This document shows positions 1 to 10,633 of a stretch of DNA of 64,000 bases, piece by piece. The translations under genes were made by a program, and so were the position numbers. The notes beneath the pieces are model-generated. The model saw only the letters and a list, made by a program, of their open reading frames with translations. It did no database searches and was not told the origin of the DNA. How positions within the stretch are numbered: the stretch's first letter is position 1; every line of letters starts with the position of its first letter. The DNA lies in the NCBI RefSeq assembly GCF_027111295.1, contig NZ_CP114287.1, positions 1,736,001 through 1,800,000 of the forward strand. Reading direction: 5' to 3'. The DNA comes from Flavobacterium gelatinilyticum (lineage in GTDB: Bacteria > Bacteroidota > Bacteroidia > Flavobacteriales > Flavobacteriaceae).

Positions 1-209
1 TCTTTAAAGTTTTTACTATTTAATGACTCAGCGTATTTTCTTTCTTGAAAAGAATCCCATTCGTTATTCAATTTGTATTTTAATATGTATAATATAATTT
101 GATAAGTACTGTAATAAACACAATGTATACTTGATGAATATTTTTCATTATTAAATAGAAGTTCTGCAGACTCAAAATTATTTAAAGACTTCGTAATATA
201 TTCACTCAT
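1..209 (-). CDS. partial HEPN-like domain protein (N-terminus only)
   Basis: The first 69 codons of a gene that runs off the left edge; it starts at an ATG (complement of 207-209) with no stop inside the window. The translation begins MSEYITKSLNNFESAELLF and continues with a helical stretch containing CVYYSTYQIILYIL. The pattern K-S-L-x3-E-x-A-E-x-L followed by a YYS/YYA-type helix is typical of the first two helices of HEPN domains (often partners of MNT nucleotidyltransferases or toxin-like RNases). The diagnostic C-terminal Rx4-6H motif would lie outside the window, so the call is by pattern only. The surrounding DNA is much more AT-rich than the neighbouring core gene. Confidence 0.5.
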   Translation of the reverse strand, partial: MSEYITKSLNNFESAELLFNNEKYSSSIHCVYYSTYQIILYILKYKLNNEWDSFQERKYAESLNSKNFK

Positions 210-720
210 AGATATTATATAGAAGAATGCAATAATACATATTTAAATAACTTATATATAAAGTTAAGTTTTTTTATTTAAAATTATCAATTGTAAAAAG
301 TTATAATTATCTCAAAATAAAACATTCTCAATAATTAGTTAAAAATTTGACTTGCCAAATATATGAATATATTCGACATCACAAATCATTTCAATATTAT
401 TCTCACAATTTTTAACAAAAAATAAAACGTATCAAATTCGCATGGATAAATATTAATAAAAATTACACTTTAATAGATATTCTACAATAAATATCCATTC
501 ACAAATCTATAATGCTTTTTTCATTTATCAATAGGTATAATTACCCTATTTATCTCAAATGTAATTTTTAAATATGTCGAAAGTATTATAATATTGGATA
601 TTTCAAAAGTACCTGCTCAGTTTTATTACAACTATGTTCAGGTACTGAAAGATTGTGAGGAGCATTTTAACAAACTGTCTCATATATACTCGTTTTTTAA
701 CTCTGTAAATGATTTAAATA
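210..720. other. AT-rich stretch without a convincing gene
   Basis: About 510 bases of very AT-rich sequence between the partial HEPN-like gene and the terminator of the mutase gene. I see no recognisable protein, RNA or repeat. A TTG-started frame of 78 codons (594-830) runs through the terminator and into the antisense of the mutase 3' end, so it is unlikely to be real, although its first 45 residues look protein-like and could be a relic. Confidence 0.5.
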
Positions 721-721
721 A

Positions 722-752
722 AAACCCTCTCAAAAATCTTGAGAGAGTTTTC
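722..752 (-). terminator. Rho-independent terminator of the mutase gene
   Basis: Inverted repeat with core arms CTCTCAA (728-734) and TTGAGAG (740-746), extended by an A/T stem after one mismatch and followed on the minus strand by a T-rich run. It lies 24 bases past the stop of the acyl-CoA mutase gene. Confidence 0.8.
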
Positions 753-775
753 CATAAATCTATAAAAAGTAAATC

Positions 776-3700
776 TTACATATTCCTTCTATACTGCCCA
801 CCAACCTCAAACAACGCCGAAGTAATCTGACCAAGAGAACAAACTTTTGTAGCTTCCATTAAATAATCGAATAAGTTTTCGTTTTTAATGGCTGCGTCTT
901 GCAACTGGCTTAAATGCTCGTTTACTTTTGCTTCGTGGAAATTATGCAGATTGTCCAACATCGTAATCTGGTATTGTTTTTCTACTTCTGTGGCACGAAT
1001 TACCTCAGCCGGAATTACTGTTGGCGATCCTTTTGAACTCAGGAACGTATTTACACCCACAATTGGGAAATCTCCGTTGTGTTTTAAGGTTTCGTAATAC
1101 AAACTTTCTTCCTGAATTTTAGAACGTTGGTACATTGTTTCCATTGCACCAAGAACGCCGCCTCTTTCTGTGATTCTGTCGAATTCCTGTAAAACAGCTT
1201 CTTCTACCAAATCAGTTAATTCTTCGATGATGAACGAACCTTGTATTGGGTTTTCATTTTTCGCCAAACCTAATTCTTTATTGATAATCAGCTGAATTGC
1301 CATCGCACGACGTACAGATTCTTCTGTTGGCGTGGTAATTGCTTCGTCGTAAGCGTTGGTGTGTAATGAATTACAGTTGTCATAAATCGCATACAAAGCC
1401 TGCAAAGTCGTTCTGATATCGTTGAAATCAATTTCCTGCGCGTGTAACGAACGTCCGGAAGTCTGAATATGATATTTCAGCATTTGCGCTCTTTCGTTGG
1501 CTCCGTATTTCAATTTCATGGCTTTTGCCCAAATCTTACGCGCCACACGACCAATAACCGAATATTCAGGATCTACTCCGTTCGAGAAGAAGAACGATAA
1601 ATTTGGTCCAAAATCGTTGATGTTCATTCCTCGGCTCAAATAATATTCCACGTAAGTGAAACCATTTGAAAGCGTAAACGCCAATTGCGTAATTGGGTTC
1701 GCTCCCGCCTCGGCAATATGATATCCTGAAATCGAAACCGAATAGAAATTACGAACGTTTTTAGTAATAAAATATTCCTGAACGTCTCCCATTAATCGTA
1801 GCGCAAATTCAGTTGAGAAAATACACGTATTCTGTGCCTGATCTTCTTTTAAAATATCGGCCTGAACCGTTCCACGAACTTGAGCTAACGTTTTTACTTT
1901 TATTTCGTTATAAACTTCCAAAGGCAAAACCTGATCTCCTGTAACACCCAAAAGCATTAATCCCAAACCGTTGTTTCCTGCCGGAAGTTCGCCTTGGTAT
2001 TTCGGTCTTTCAATTCCTTTTTCTTTATATAATTTGTTGATTTTAGCCTCAACTTCTTTTTCTAAATCATTCTCTTTAATGTAAATCTCACATTGCTGAT
2101 CGATTGCGGCATTCATAAAGAAACCTAAAAGCATTGGCGCAGGTCCGTTGATCGTCATACTTACCGAAGTTAAAGCATGAACCAAATCGAAACCTGAATA
2201 TAGTTTTTTAGCATCATCTAAACAACAGATAGAAACTCCTGCATTTCCAATTTTTCCGTAAATATCCGGACGTAAATCCGGATCATTTCCGTACAAAGTC
2301 ACACTGTCAAAAGCTGTAGAAAGACGTTTTGCTGGCATTCCCGCACTTACATAATGAAAACGTTTGTTGGTTCTTTCTGGTCCTCCCTCGCCCGCAAACA
2401 TTCTCGACGGATCTTCGCCTTCACGTTTAAACGGATACAATCCAGAAGCGAAAGGAAATTCTCCGGGAACATTTTCCTGTAAATTCCAACGCAGGATATC
2501 GCCCCAGCCTTCGTATTTAGGCAAAGCAATTTTTGGGATTTGCAAATGCGATAAACTTTCAGAATGTGTCGCGATTTTAATTTCTTTATCACGAACCTTA
2601 AAGCTGTAAACCGGATTTTTGTATTTCGCTGTTTTATCTGCCCAATTCAGGATAATTTCCCAATTGTACGGATCTAAGTCCATTTTTACTTTATCAAATT
2701 GATTTAGTAAAAGGTTCAGGAAGATTCTGTTTTCGTCATGTTCCTGAAATCCTCCAGACAAAACAGTCGAATCGTCGATTCCGGCTTTGGTAATCTGAGG
2801 TACTTTTCCAGAAACAGATTCTATGGTTTTAAAGATTCCGTATAATTTCTGAGCTACTTTTTGCTGTGCAATTGCCGTTTCATCATAATTTCTGTTATTC
2901 TCGGCAATTTCAGATAAATAACGTGTCCTTCCTGGCGGAATCACAAATATTTTCTCGCTCATTTCTTTAGTGATTTCAAAAGTCGATTTCAAGTCAGAAT
3001 TCGTCTTTTCAGCCACTTTATCCATGATTGCTTTATAAAGCGTGTTCATTCCCGGATCGTTGAACTGCGAAGCAATCGTTCCGAAAACCGGCATTTCATC
3101 TGGATTTTTATCCCAAAGGTTATGATTGCGCTGGTATTGTTTTTTTACATCGCGTAAAGCATCTAAAGCGCCTCGTTTATCAAATTTGTTTAAGGCCACT
3201 AAATCGGCAAAATCAAGCATGTCGATTTTTTCCAATTGCGTTGCCGCTCCAAATTCTGGTGTCATTACATATAAAGAAACGTCAGAATGATCCATAATCT
3301 CGGTATCAGACTGCCCGATTCCTGAAGTTTCCAAAATAATCAAATCGTATTTTGCGGCTTTTAAAACCTGAATTGCTTCGGCTACATATTTAGACAAAGC
3401 CAAATTCGACTGACGCGTTGCCAGCGAACGCATATAAACTCTCGGATTATTAATCGCATTCATACGAATTCTGTCTCCTAAAAGCGCTCCTCCGGTTTTT
3501 CTTTTCGAAGGATCAACAGAAATCAATCCGATTGTTTTTTCTGGGAAATCAATTAAAAATCGGCGAACCAACTCATCAACCAAAGAAGACTTTCCTGCTC
3601 CACCCGTTCCTGTAATTCCTAAAACCGGAATTTTAGAACTGGAATTTACTTCATGAATTTTATCAAAAGCTGTTTTTGCAATTTCCGGGAAGTTCTCTGC

Positions 3701-4216
3701 AGACGAAATCAAACGCGCAATTGCTGTTGGAACTTTATTTTCGATATGATCGATTTCTCCGTTTAGTTTATCACCAATCGGGAAATCGGCTCTTTGAACC
3801 AAATCATTAATCATTCCCTGAAGTCCTAAAGAACGTCCGTCATCCGGAGAATAAATTCTGGTGATACCATACTCATGTAATTCTTCGATTTCACTTGGCA
3901 GAATCACACCGCCGCCGCCGCCGAAGATTTTAATATGTCCTGCTCCTTTTTCTTTAAGCAAGTCGTACATATATTTAAAGTATTCGTTGTGTCCGCCCTG
4001 ATATGATGTCATGGCAATCGCATTGGCATCTTCCTGAATAGCGGTATTTACCACTTCTTCTACACTTCGGTCATGGCCCAGATGAATTACCTCAACACCC
4101 GTAGACTGTATAATACGACGCATGATGTTGATAGCAGCATCGTGTCCGTCAAAAAGCGAAGCAGCCGTAACAATTCTTACTTTATTTTTAGGAATATATG
4201 GTATTTGTTGTTCCAT
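776..4216 (-). CDS. icmF: fused B12-dependent acyl-CoA mutase, IcmF type (methylmalonyl-CoA mutase family)
   Basis: A 1146-residue three-part enzyme. The N-terminus (about 10-140) is the cobalamin-binding domain with DGHDAAIN (His25 as lower cobalt ligand) and a glycine run near residue 100. A MeaB-type G-protein chaperone follows, with P-loop [12 protein letters not shown] (about 200-211) and NKFD (343-346). The C-terminal half is the mutase TIM barrel containing [20 protein letters not shown]. This domain order is that of IcmF, which interconverts isobutyryl- and n-butyryl-CoA and related branched acyl-CoAs. The substrate loop reads GLYPFKRE, with Phe where methylmalonyl-CoA mutase has the Tyr of MYxxRPWT, which supports IcmF over a true methylmalonyl-CoA mutase. 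It is a single-gene unit with its own terminator. Automated pipelines may simply call it methylmalonyl-CoA mutase. Confidence 0.9.
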   Translation of the reverse strand: MEQQIPYIPKNKVRIVTAASLFDGHDAAINIMRRIIQSTGVEVIHLGHDRSVEEVVNTAIQEDANAIAMTSYQGGHNEYFKYMYDLLKEKGAGHIKIFGGGGGVILPSEIEELHEYGITRIYSPDDGRSLGLQGMINDLVQRADFPIGDKLNGEIDHIENKVPTAIARLISSAENFPEIAKTAFDKIHEVNSSSKIPVLGITGTGGAGKSSLVDELVRRFLIDFPEKTIGLISVDPSKRKTGGALLGDRIRMNAINNPRVYMRSLATRQSNLALSKYVAEAIQVLKAAKYDLIILETSGIGQSDTEIMDHSDVSLYVMTPEFGAATQLEKIDMLDFADLVALNKFDKRGALDALRDVKKQYQRNHNLWDKNPDEMPVFGTIASQFNDPGMNTLYKAIMDKVAEKTNSDLKSTFEITKEMSEKIFVIPPGRTRYLSEIAENNRNYDETAIAQQKVAQKLYGIFKTIESVSGKVPQITKAGIDDSTVLSGGFQEHDENRIFLNLLLNQFDKVKMDLDPYNWEIILNWADKTAKYKNPVYSFKVRDKEIKIATHSESLSHLQIPKIALPKYEGWGDILRWNLQENVPGEFPFASGLYPFKREGEDPSRMFAGEGGPERTNKRFHYVSAGMPAKRLSTAFDSVTLYGNDPDLRPDIYGKIGNAGVSICCLDDAKKLYSGFDLVHALTSVSMTINGPAPMLLGFFMNAAIDQQCEIYIKENDLEKEVEAKINKLYKEKGIERPKYQGELPAGNNGLGLMLLGVTGDQVLPLEVYNEIKVKTLAQVRGTVQADILKEDQAQNTCIFSTEFALRLMGDVQEYFITKNVRNFYSVSISGYHIAEAGANPITQLAFTLSNGFTYVEYYLSRGMNINDFGPNLSFFFSNGVDPEYSVIGRVARKIWAKAMKLKYGANERAQMLKYHIQTSGRSLHAQEIDFNDIRTTLQALYAIYDNCNSLHTNAYDEAITTPTEESVRRAMAIQLIINKELGLAKNENPIQGSFIIEELTDLVEEAVLQEFDRITERGGVLGAMETMYQRSKIQEESLYYETLKHNGDFPIVGVNTFLSSKGSPTVIPAEVIRATEVEKQYQITMLDNLHNFHEAKVNEHLSQLQDAAIKNENLFDYLMEATKVCSLGQITSALFEVGGQYRRNM

Positions 4217-4506
4217 TTTATGAATATGATAATTTTAAGCGACCAATTTACAAATTATTTTAATAATTGTTCATCGCAATAGCTTTATGTTAACAAAAAA
4301 AATATCGATTTCGTTACTTAAGGGGTAACATTTTAGCTAACTAACTGATTTAGTTAAAGAAAGCTTAAAGACATGGCAATTTCGCAACTTTTAAATAAAA
4401 TATGGAAACATGTTTTGAGCCCTTCTAAATTAATTTAGCATTGTAGAAAAGCCCCAAATTTTTACCAAAGAACTTGACAAGAGTAACAACGTAAAAATTT
4501 AAAAAA

Positions 4507-6072
4507 ATGAGAACATTTTATTCATTCACCGTAATTTTAGGTTTGAGTTTTTTTGTATTTTCTTTTAACAGAATTGACAATAAAAATTTATATAAAAAGA
4601 CATCAAACACCCCAGCATTACACACTAATTCAAAAGATTCAGAAAGTGATAATGTAAAAAAAGAAAATATTTCTAATGACTTCTTCAAGAGATATTCTGA
4701 TTTAAAAAAGTATAAATCTGATGTAATGTCATTATATAAAAACCGATCTCTGGGAAGTATTTGGTATGACGAGGACGAGATCAACGAATTTGGCAGCATA
4801 TTATATGAAAAAGCCAAAAAAACAAACGATCTGGTTATTCCGTATCAAAAAGAAATAGATCAGTTATTCGATATGTCATCAGAAAACAATCTCTCAAAAA
4901 CAGATGCTGACATGCTTTTAAGTTCTTTATATGTTGTATATACCAAAAAAAGCAATTCAGACAAGAAAAAATTATCTTATGATGCCATGCTGAAAGATTT
5001 TCTGAACTATAGTACTATTGAGGAAGCCAGCGCAAAACATGACGAAAATGAAGTTCTTTATGATCAGTATTACAAACTGGAAGACGTTCTGAAAAAATAC
5101 AAAAAGCTTGAAAAATCGAGCAAATGGAAACCTATCGTAACCGAAATGCCTTATAAAGAGTTACGTCCGGATGCTGTTTCGAGTACAATTGCACAAGTTA
5201 GAACCCGTTTGTACTTATTAGGAGATTTAAAACAAGATTCTAAAAGTGATTTTTATGATCGTGAACTGATGGATGCCGTAATGAAATACAAAGTTCGTAA
5301 TGGTTTTAAACCAAATTATATTTTGGCAGAAGAACACATTAAAGAAATGAATATTCCGGTATCAGACAAAGTAAAAACTCTGATGCTTAACATGGAAAGA
5401 ATTCGTGCTATTTCGCCTCAATTGGTTAATAATGATGAATTTGTACTGGTAAACGTGCCATCGTTTGAATTAATTTATGTTAAAAACGGAAAAATCGAGT
5501 TAACATCGAGTGTATTCGTAGGTTCTCCGTTAACAAAAACGACTATTTTTAACGGCGAAATCGACCGAATCGTTTTCAGCCCTTACTGGACTGTACCGCA
5601 GAGCATTGTACAAAACGAATTAAGATCTAAAATCGCTGCAGATCCAAATTATCTTGCTGAAAAAAATATGGAAATCGTAAACGGACAAGTAAGACAAAAA
5701 CCGGGTCCGGGGAACTCTTTAGGATTGGTAAAATTCATGTTTCCAAATGCTGATGATATTTACATGCACGATACGCCGTCTAAAACTTTATTCGATTTCG
5801 AAAAAAGAACTTTCAGCCATGGATGCATCAATGTAAAAATGGCAAAAGAATTGGCCGCAGCCATGCTGAAAGATTATCCTGAATGGACTCAGGAAAAAAT
5901 AGACAAAGCAATGGCAGGAAAAGTAGAAAACAGTTTTAAACTTTCTAAAAAAGTGCCTATTTACATTACGTATTTTACATCGCTTGTAAATGAAAACGGA
6001 GAAATTGGTTTCTTTCAGGATGTATATGAAAAAGATGCTGATTTAACAGAAAAATCGCTTACAGTGAATTAA
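4507..6072 (+). CDS. L,D-transpeptidase family protein (YcbB-like)
   Basis: A 521-residue exported protein with an N-terminal hydrophobic segment (about 4-20) acting as signal or anchor. A helical region and a weak peptidoglycan-binding-like section (about 215-290) precede a YkuD catalytic domain (about 310-480). The active-site motif is SHGCINV with nucleophile Cys440 and an upstream conserved His in YMHDTPSK. Family members form 3-3 peptidoglycan cross-links or attach proteins in the periplasm. Length and layout fit the large Bacteroidetes YcbB-like proteins. It stands alone, read away from the mutase gene, and ends at a strong terminator. The biological substrate is inferred. Confidence 0.88.
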   Translation: MRTFYSFTVILGLSFFVFSFNRIDNKNLYKKTSNTPALHTNSKDSESDNVKKENISNDFFKRYSDLKKYKSDVMSLYKNRSLGSIWYDEDEINEFGSILYEKAKKTNDLVIPYQKEIDQLFDMSSENNLSKTDADMLLSSLYVVYTKKSNSDKKKLSYDAMLKDFLNYSTIEEASAKHDENEVLYDQYYKLEDVLKKYKKLEKSSKWKPIVTEMPYKELRPDAVSSTIAQVRTRLYLLGDLKQDSKSDFYDRELMDAVMKYKVRNGFKPNYILAEEHIKEMNIPVSDKVKTLMLNMERIRAISPQLVNNDEFVLVNVPSFELIYVKNGKIELTSSVFVGSPLTKTTIFNGEIDRIVFSPYWTVPQSIVQNELRSKIAADPNYLAEKNMEIVNGQVRQKPGPGNSLGLVKFMFPNADDIYMHDTPSKTLFDFEKRTFSHGCINVKMAKELAAAMLKDYPEWTQEKIDKAMAGKVENSFKLSKKVPIYITYFTSLVNENGEIGFFQDVYEKDADLTEKSLTVN

Positions 6073-6096
6073 AATTCATTCGGAAAAATTAAACTA

Positions 6097-6134
6097 CCGG
6101 AAACTCATTCAACTGGGTTTCCGGTTTTTTTTTT
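6097..6134 (+). terminator. strong Rho-independent terminator
   Basis: Perfect arms CCGGAAAC (6097-6104) and GTTTCCGG (6117-6124) followed by ten T residues, just after the L,D-transpeptidase gene. Confidence 0.92.
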
Positions 6135-6255
6135 GCAGAAGAAAAAAAGCTCCTAAAATAATAGTTTAATAACTTATAAGTCTTAAATAAAATTCAGAAT
6201 CGTCTGAACTTTGCAATTCGCAATACCACTGATTTTTAATTTAAAGATTATTAAA

Positions 6256-6621
6256 ATGAAAACAAATAATACCGAAGGACTGTCTCTTTTTGAAATTAAT
6301 ATGCTTATACAGCAGGGAGGAAAATTTGTAATGTTTCCGTATTTATCAGAACTGCTTAAAAAAATAAAAACCTCAAACATTTATTTTGTCCGCCCGGATG
6401 AAAAAACATTTAAATATGCGTTGAAACATTTTTTAATGAATTTAAAATTAAGTTTTCGCAGCCCCTACGGACCTTTTTATATTATTAAATCACTTTATTT
6501 CTTCATTAAGGGTGGAAAAGATTACACCTTCAGCATACTGGAAGATCTAAACAGAAGAGACTTTTTTTATAACAAAGGTTTATATGATTTATATGATCTG
6601 ACTAGTCTTGAAGAATTATAG
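6256..6621 (+). CDS. hypothetical protein, Flavobacterium type
   Basis: A 121-residue protein if started at the ATG at 6256 (an upstream in-frame start at 6211 lacks a better context). It begins MKTNNTEGLSLFEINMLIQQ and contains the motifs GGKFVMFPYLSELL and YGPFYIIKSLYFFIKGGKDY. There is no signal peptide and no clear membrane segment. The FEI-x3-I-x2-GGKFV-x-FPY pattern looks like a conserved small cytoplasmic family, but I cannot name it. It sits alone between the L,D-transpeptidase terminator and the Coa1-like gene. Confidence 0.65.
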   Translation: MKTNNTEGLSLFEINMLIQQGGKFVMFPYLSELLKKIKTSNIYFVRPDEKTFKYALKHFLMNLKLSFRSPYGPFYIIKSLYFFIKGGKDYTFSILEDLNRRDFFYNKGLYDLYDLTSLEEL

Positions 6622-6707
6622 CAAAAGATGCCCTTCTTTAGAATAATTATCCTAATTTTCAGTTACAGCTTTATATAAATTTAACTCTGGAAAATAACAT
6701 ACAAATT

Positions 6708-7133
6708 ATGCAGGATTCAAATGAATTAGTAAACAATAAAAACTGGTGGGACAGAAACTGGAAATGGTTTGTTCCTACCGGATGTTTAACGCTTATTGTA
6801 CTTTTTGGATTATTTATAGCAGGAATACTTTTTGGCGTTACATCGCTTATGAAAGATTCAGATGTTTATAAAGAGTCTATGGCAGCAGTTCAAAACAACA
6901 AACTGGTAATCGAGAAACTCGGAAGTCCTGTTGAACCAGACGGAATGATTTCCGGAAGCCTTAAAGTAAATAACAATAGCGGCACCTGTGATCTCGAAAT
7001 CCCTATAAAAGGTCCAAAAGGAACTGCTGTTTTATTTGTCGAGGGCAAAAAAAGAGTAAAATGGAATTACAGCGAAATGTCTGTTTATCTTGAAAAAACA
7101 GATGAAGAGATTGATTTACTGCAGAGACAATAA
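6708..7133 (+). CDS. cytochrome c oxidase assembly factor Coa1 family protein
   Basis: A 141-residue single-pass membrane protein. Residues 1-18 are polar with the tryptophan-rich NWWDRNWKWFVPTGC, followed by one transmembrane helix (about 20-48). The C-terminal domain carries KESMAAVQNNKLVIEKLGSPVEPDG and a beta-rich IKGPKGTAVLFVEGKK section. This matches the bacterial Coa1/Tim21-like domain, whose mitochondrial member helps assemble cytochrome oxidase. In bacteria the role is unproven. Monocistronic by position. The family assignment is by motif pattern only. Confidence 0.75.
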   Translation: MQDSNELVNNKNWWDRNWKWFVPTGCLTLIVLFGLFIAGILFGVTSLMKDSDVYKESMAAVQNNKLVIEKLGSPVEPDGMISGSLKVNNNSGTCDLEIPIKGPKGTAVLFVEGKKRVKWNYSEMSVYLEKTDEEIDLLQRQ

Positions 7134-7294
7134 TCTTATTTCTTAACAACTTTAAAACAATAATTAAAACTCTTATTTATTTAATTTGTACGCCGCAGGT
7201 TTTATTAGAAAAAGACAGACTGATTGTGTTATTTATCAAACAAAATTCTTTCTGCTATTCAAATAAAATTGTGGCTTTATTTTTGAATAAATAC

Positions 7295-7302
7295 TACATT
7301 TG
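7295..7302 (+). promoter_or_regulatory. TAnnTTTG promoter element (-7) of the DUF4197 gene
   Basis: TACATTTG matches the Bacteroidetes primary-sigma -7 consensus, 21 bases before the start codon. A TTG at 7269-7271 gives a 23-base spacer, slightly long. Confidence 0.55.
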
Positions 7303-7323
7303 AAACTTAAATAAAACTCCATA

Positions 7324-8031
7324 ATGAAAAAGATTTTACTATTAGCGGTAACATTTACGCTTACTTCTTGTGCACAAGTACAACAAACTTTAAGTCAGCT
7401 TCCTCAACTTTCAAACGTTGGGACTGTAGATATCGCATCGGGATTAAAAGAAGCGCTGAATAAAGGAATTACCGATCAAGTAAGTAAATTAACTGCTGTA
7501 GATGGTTTTTACAAAAATGAAGCTGTAAAAATCCTAATGCCTCAGGAATTACAAAAAGTAGATGCTGCCCTTAGAAAAGTGGGCTTAAGTTCTCTTGCCG
7601 ATGAAGGAATTAAAGTACTTAACCGTGCTGCAGAAGATGCTGTAAAAGAAGCTACTCCAATCTTTGTTTCGGCTGTAAAAAATATGTCGTTTACTGATGC
7701 TAAAAATATCCTATTAGGAAACGACAGCGCTGCCACAACCTATTTACAAGGAAGTACAACCACTGCATTATACGGAAAATTCAATCCGGTAATTAAAAGC
7801 TCTTTCGCAAAAGTAGGTGCCGATGCAGTCTGGACAAAAATCATTACAAAATACAACACGATTCCGTTAGTTAAAAAAGTAAACCCGGATTTAACAGATT
7901 ATACAACAAATCAGGCTTTAGCGGGTGTTTTTAAAATGATTGCCGTAGAAGAAAAAGAAATCCGTAATAATATCAGTGCCAGAACAACGCCTTTATTAAA
8001 AAGCGTTTTCGCCATGCAGGACGGAAAATAA
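7324..8031 (+). CDS. DUF4197 domain-containing lipoprotein
   Basis: A 235-residue exported protein with lipoprotein signal MKKILLLAVTFTLTSC (lipidated Cys at 16). The mature part is alpha-helical: GLKEALNKGITDQVSKL, GFYKNEAVKILMPQELQKV and a FNPVIKSSFAKVGAD segment. This run of motifs is the DUF4197 signature. The function of the family is unknown; members are periplasmic or outer-membrane-anchored proteins. A consensus promoter precedes it, and the next gene (PurU) starts about 100 bases later, so it may be separately transcribed. Confidence 0.88.
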   Translation: MKKILLLAVTFTLTSCAQVQQTLSQLPQLSNVGTVDIASGLKEALNKGITDQVSKLTAVDGFYKNEAVKILMPQELQKVDAALRKVGLSSLADEGIKVLNRAAEDAVKEATPIFVSAVKNMSFTDAKNILLGNDSAATTYLQGSTTTALYGKFNPVIKSSFAKVGADAVWTKIITKYNTIPLVKKVNPDLTDYTTNQALAGVFKMIAVEEKEIRNNISARTTPLLKSVFAMQDGK

Positions 8032-8127
8032 TTTTTATAACTGCAGTATACAAAGAAACAAAACTGCAATAGTCTTTGTTTCTTTGTTACTTCGCAGCTT
8101 TGTTACTAACCTAATAAAACAACCAAA

Positions 8128-8982
8128 ATGCAAAAAATTACCATCCTGATTCACTGTAAAGACCAAAAGGGTATTATTGCCGCAGTGACTGCTTTTATTG
8201 CCAAAGTAGAAGGAAATATCACCTACATTGATCAGCATGTTGATGTGGAACAGAATGTGTTTTTTATGCGTCTGGAATGCGAATTTGCCAATCACAGACT
8301 TACTGTAGAACAAATAAAAGCTGATTTTGACAAAACACTAGCAGCTGATTTTAATATGTCGTGGGATTTGTATAATCAGGAACAGAAACCAAAAATGGCT
8401 TTGTTTGTTTCTAAATACGATCACTGTTTATTTGATATTTTAGGAAGATACAGTGCCGGCGAACTAAACGTCGAAATCCCGGTTATCATTAGCAATCATA
8501 ATGATCTAAGATCGATTGCCGAACGTTTTGATATTCCGTTTCATTGTGTGCCTTTTACAAAAGATAATAAAGAGGAAGGTGAAGCCAAACAAATTGAACT
8601 CTTAAAAAAATACGATATTAATTTTATTGTACTGGCCCGTTATATGCAGATCATTACACCAAAATTAATTGAACTTTACGAAAATAGAATTATTAATATC
8701 CATCATTCGTTTTTACCTGCTTTTCCGGGTGCGAAACCGTATCATTCGGCTTTTAAGCGCGGTGTAAAAATTATTGGCGCTACAAGTCATTACGTTACAG
8801 AAGAATTAGACGAAGGCCCGATTATCGAACAGGATATTGCCAGAGTTTCGCATATACACTCTATAGAAGATTTTATCATGAAAGGACGTGACTTAGAACG
8901 AATTGTTCTGGCAAGAGCAATAAAATTGCATTCTGAAAGAAAAACTATGGTGTACAGCAATAAAACGGTGGTTTTTTCTTAG
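8128..8982 (+). CDS. purU: formyltetrahydrofolate deformylase
   Basis: A 284-residue cytoplasmic enzyme that hydrolyses 10-formyl-THF to formate and THF, balancing one-carbon units for purine synthesis. The N-terminal ACT-like regulatory domain (about 1-80) starts KITILIHCKDQKGIIAAVTA. The formyltransferase domain (about 90-280) has the signature NIHHSFLPAFPGAKPYHSAF and the catalytic Asp in ELDEGPIIEQD. The length equals the usual 280-290 residues. It converges with the catalase gene; a shared bidirectional terminator lies between them. Confidence 0.95.
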   Translation: MQKITILIHCKDQKGIIAAVTAFIAKVEGNITYIDQHVDVEQNVFFMRLECEFANHRLTVEQIKADFDKTLAADFNMSWDLYNQEQKPKMALFVSKYDHCLFDILGRYSAGELNVEIPVIISNHNDLRSIAERFDIPFHCVPFTKDNKEEGEAKQIELLKKYDINFIVLARYMQIITPKLIELYENRIINIHHSFLPAFPGAKPYHSAFKRGVKIIGATSHYVTEELDEGPIIEQDIARVSHIHSIEDFIMKGRDLERIVLARAIKLHSERKTMVYSNKTVVFS

Positions 8983-9116
8983 GAAAAGGCTCAAAAGTTA
9001 CAAAGCAACAAAGGGTATTGCTAAACATAAAAACCCGACAGATTTTAGAAACCTGTCGGGTTTTGTATTCTAAAACTTTGGCACTTTGTTACTTTGCACC
9101 TCTGTTCCTAAAAAAA
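8983..9116. repeat. intergenic hairpin repeat carrying a bidirectional terminator
   Basis: Perfect arms AAAACCCGACAG (9030-9041) and CTGTCGGGTTTT (9053-9064) form a terminator that works for both converging genes (purU and katA). It is nested in outer, imperfectly inverted AAAGTTACAAAGCAACAAAG / CTTTGTTACTTTGCACCTC segments. Similar CTTTGTTACTT blocks recur at 8085-8110 and 22620-22650, so the outer part belongs to a dispersed repeat family. Confidence 0.8.
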
Positions 9117-10610
9117 CTATCTTGCCTGAATAGACAATCTTGGGTCGTCAAAATTATTAACCTCATCCATTGTCATTCCTAATGCGTTTGCTACTCCTTC
9201 TCCGTATGCCGGATCTGCTTTGTAACAATTGCGTATATGACGCACCTGAATAAATTTCTGTGCCCCTCCTACTTGTCCGGCTGTATTTTTAAACAACAGC
9301 TGTTTTTTCTCATCTGTAAGCAAACGGAATAAAAGTCCCGGCTGTGTAAAATAATCGTTATCATCTTCTCTGAAATTGTGCGCATATGCATCGCCGTAAA
9401 TTGCCAATGGCGGTTCTTTATGTTCCGGCTGATCCTGCCATTCTCCAAAACTGTTTGGTTCATAATGTTTACGTCCGCCATTGTTTCCGTCTACACGCAT
9501 TGCCCCGTCTCTGTGAAATGTATTATACGGACATCTTGAAGCATTTACCGGAATCTGGTAATTGTTTACTCCTAAACGGTAACGGTGTGCATCTCCGTAA
9601 GAGAATAAACGTCCCTGCAACATTTTATCAGGAGAAAAACCAATTCCGGGCGGTACGTGAGCCGGGTTAAAAGCTGCCTGCTCTACTTCGGCAAAATAAT
9701 TTTCAGGATTTTTATTCAATTCAAATTCTCCAACCGGAATTAATGGGAAATCCCCTTTTAACCAGACTTTTGTCAAATCAAACGGATGGAAACGATACGT
9801 TTTCGCCTGCTCTTCGGACATAATCTGAACGAACATTTTCCATTTCGGGAAATTTCCTTCTTCAATTGCATCAAATAAATCTCTTTGGTGGCTTTCTCTG
9901 TCTCTTCCTACCAGTAGAGCCGCTTCTTCATCAGATAAATTTTCGATTCCCTGCTGCGACACTAAATGGAATTTTACCCAGTGTCTTTCATTTTTAGCAT
10001 TAATAAAGCTGAAAGTATGACTTCCAAAACCGTGCATTTCCCTGTAGGATCTTGGAATACCGCGATCGCTCATTACAATAGTCACCTGATGTAAAGCTTC
10101 AGGCAGTAAAGTCCAAAAATCCCAATTATTATCAGCACTTCTTAAATTAGTTTTTGGATCACGTTTTACGGCATGGTTTAGATCAGGGAATTTCATAGGA
10201 TCTCTAAAAAAGAAAACCGGAGTATTATTTCCTACTAGGTCCCAGTTTCCTTCATTTGTATAAAATTTCATGGCAAAACCACGAATATCTCTTTCTGCAT
10301 CTGCAGCACCTCTCTCTCCTGCAACGGTAGAAAATCGTACAAACATTTCCGTTTTTTTACCAATTTCTGAAAACAAATCGGCTTTAGTATATTGGGTAAT
10401 ATCGTGAGTTACAGTAAAGGTACCATATGCTCCTGAACCTTTGGCATGCATTCTGCGTTCCGGAATTACTTCGCGGTCAAAATGCGCCATTTTTTCTAAA
10501 AACCAAAAATCTTGTAATAATACAGGTCCGCGTGGTCCTGCTGTTTGAATATTTTGATTGTCCGGAACTGGAGTTCCTGTAGCGGTTGTTAATTTTTTGT
10601 TTGTCTCCAT
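9117..10610 (-). CDS. katA: monofunctional haem catalase
   Basis: A 497-residue catalase that dismutates hydrogen peroxide in the cytoplasm. The catalytic His55 lies in [14 protein letters not shown]. The distal-side Asn is in [13 protein letters not shown]. The proximal haem Tyr is in [14 protein letters not shown], the catalase haem-ligand signature. The length is that of a small-subunit clade 3 catalase, ending after the core without the flavodoxin-like extension of large catalases. It reads away from the duplicated intergenic unit. The promoter region holds TATATTTG and a perfect palindrome that may be the peroxide-responsive operator. Confidence 0.95.
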   Translation of the reverse strand: METNKKLTTATGTPVPDNQNIQTAGPRGPVLLQDFWFLEKMAHFDREVIPERRMHAKGSGAYGTFTVTHDITQYTKADLFSEIGKKTEMFVRFSTVAGERGAADAERDIRGFAMKFYTNEGNWDLVGNNTPVFFFRDPMKFPDLNHAVKRDPKTNLRSADNNWDFWTLLPEALHQVTIVMSDRGIPRSYREMHGFGSHTFSFINAKNERHWVKFHLVSQQGIENLSDEEAALLVGRDRESHQRDLFDAIEEGNFPKWKMFVQIMSEEQAKTYRFHPFDLTKVWLKGDFPLIPVGEFELNKNPENYFAEVEQAAFNPAHVPPGIGFSPDKMLQGRLFSYGDAHRYRLGVNNYQIPVNASRCPYNTFHRDGAMRVDGNNGGRKHYEPNSFGEWQDQPEHKEPPLAIYGDAYAHNFREDDNDYFTQPGLLFRLLTDEKKQLLFKNTAGQVGGAQKFIQVRHIRNCYKADPAYGEGVANALGMTMDEVNNFDDPRLSIQAR

Positions 10611-10633
10611 AATGCTGATTTTTAATGTTTTAT

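Noticed and set aside
594..830. 78-codon plus-strand frame next to the mutase gene
   Set aside because: It starts at TTG, crosses the mutase terminator and ends in the antisense of the mutase 3' end.
9386..9670. 94-codon plus-strand frame
   Set aside because: Antisense to the catalase gene; no start context or codon bias.
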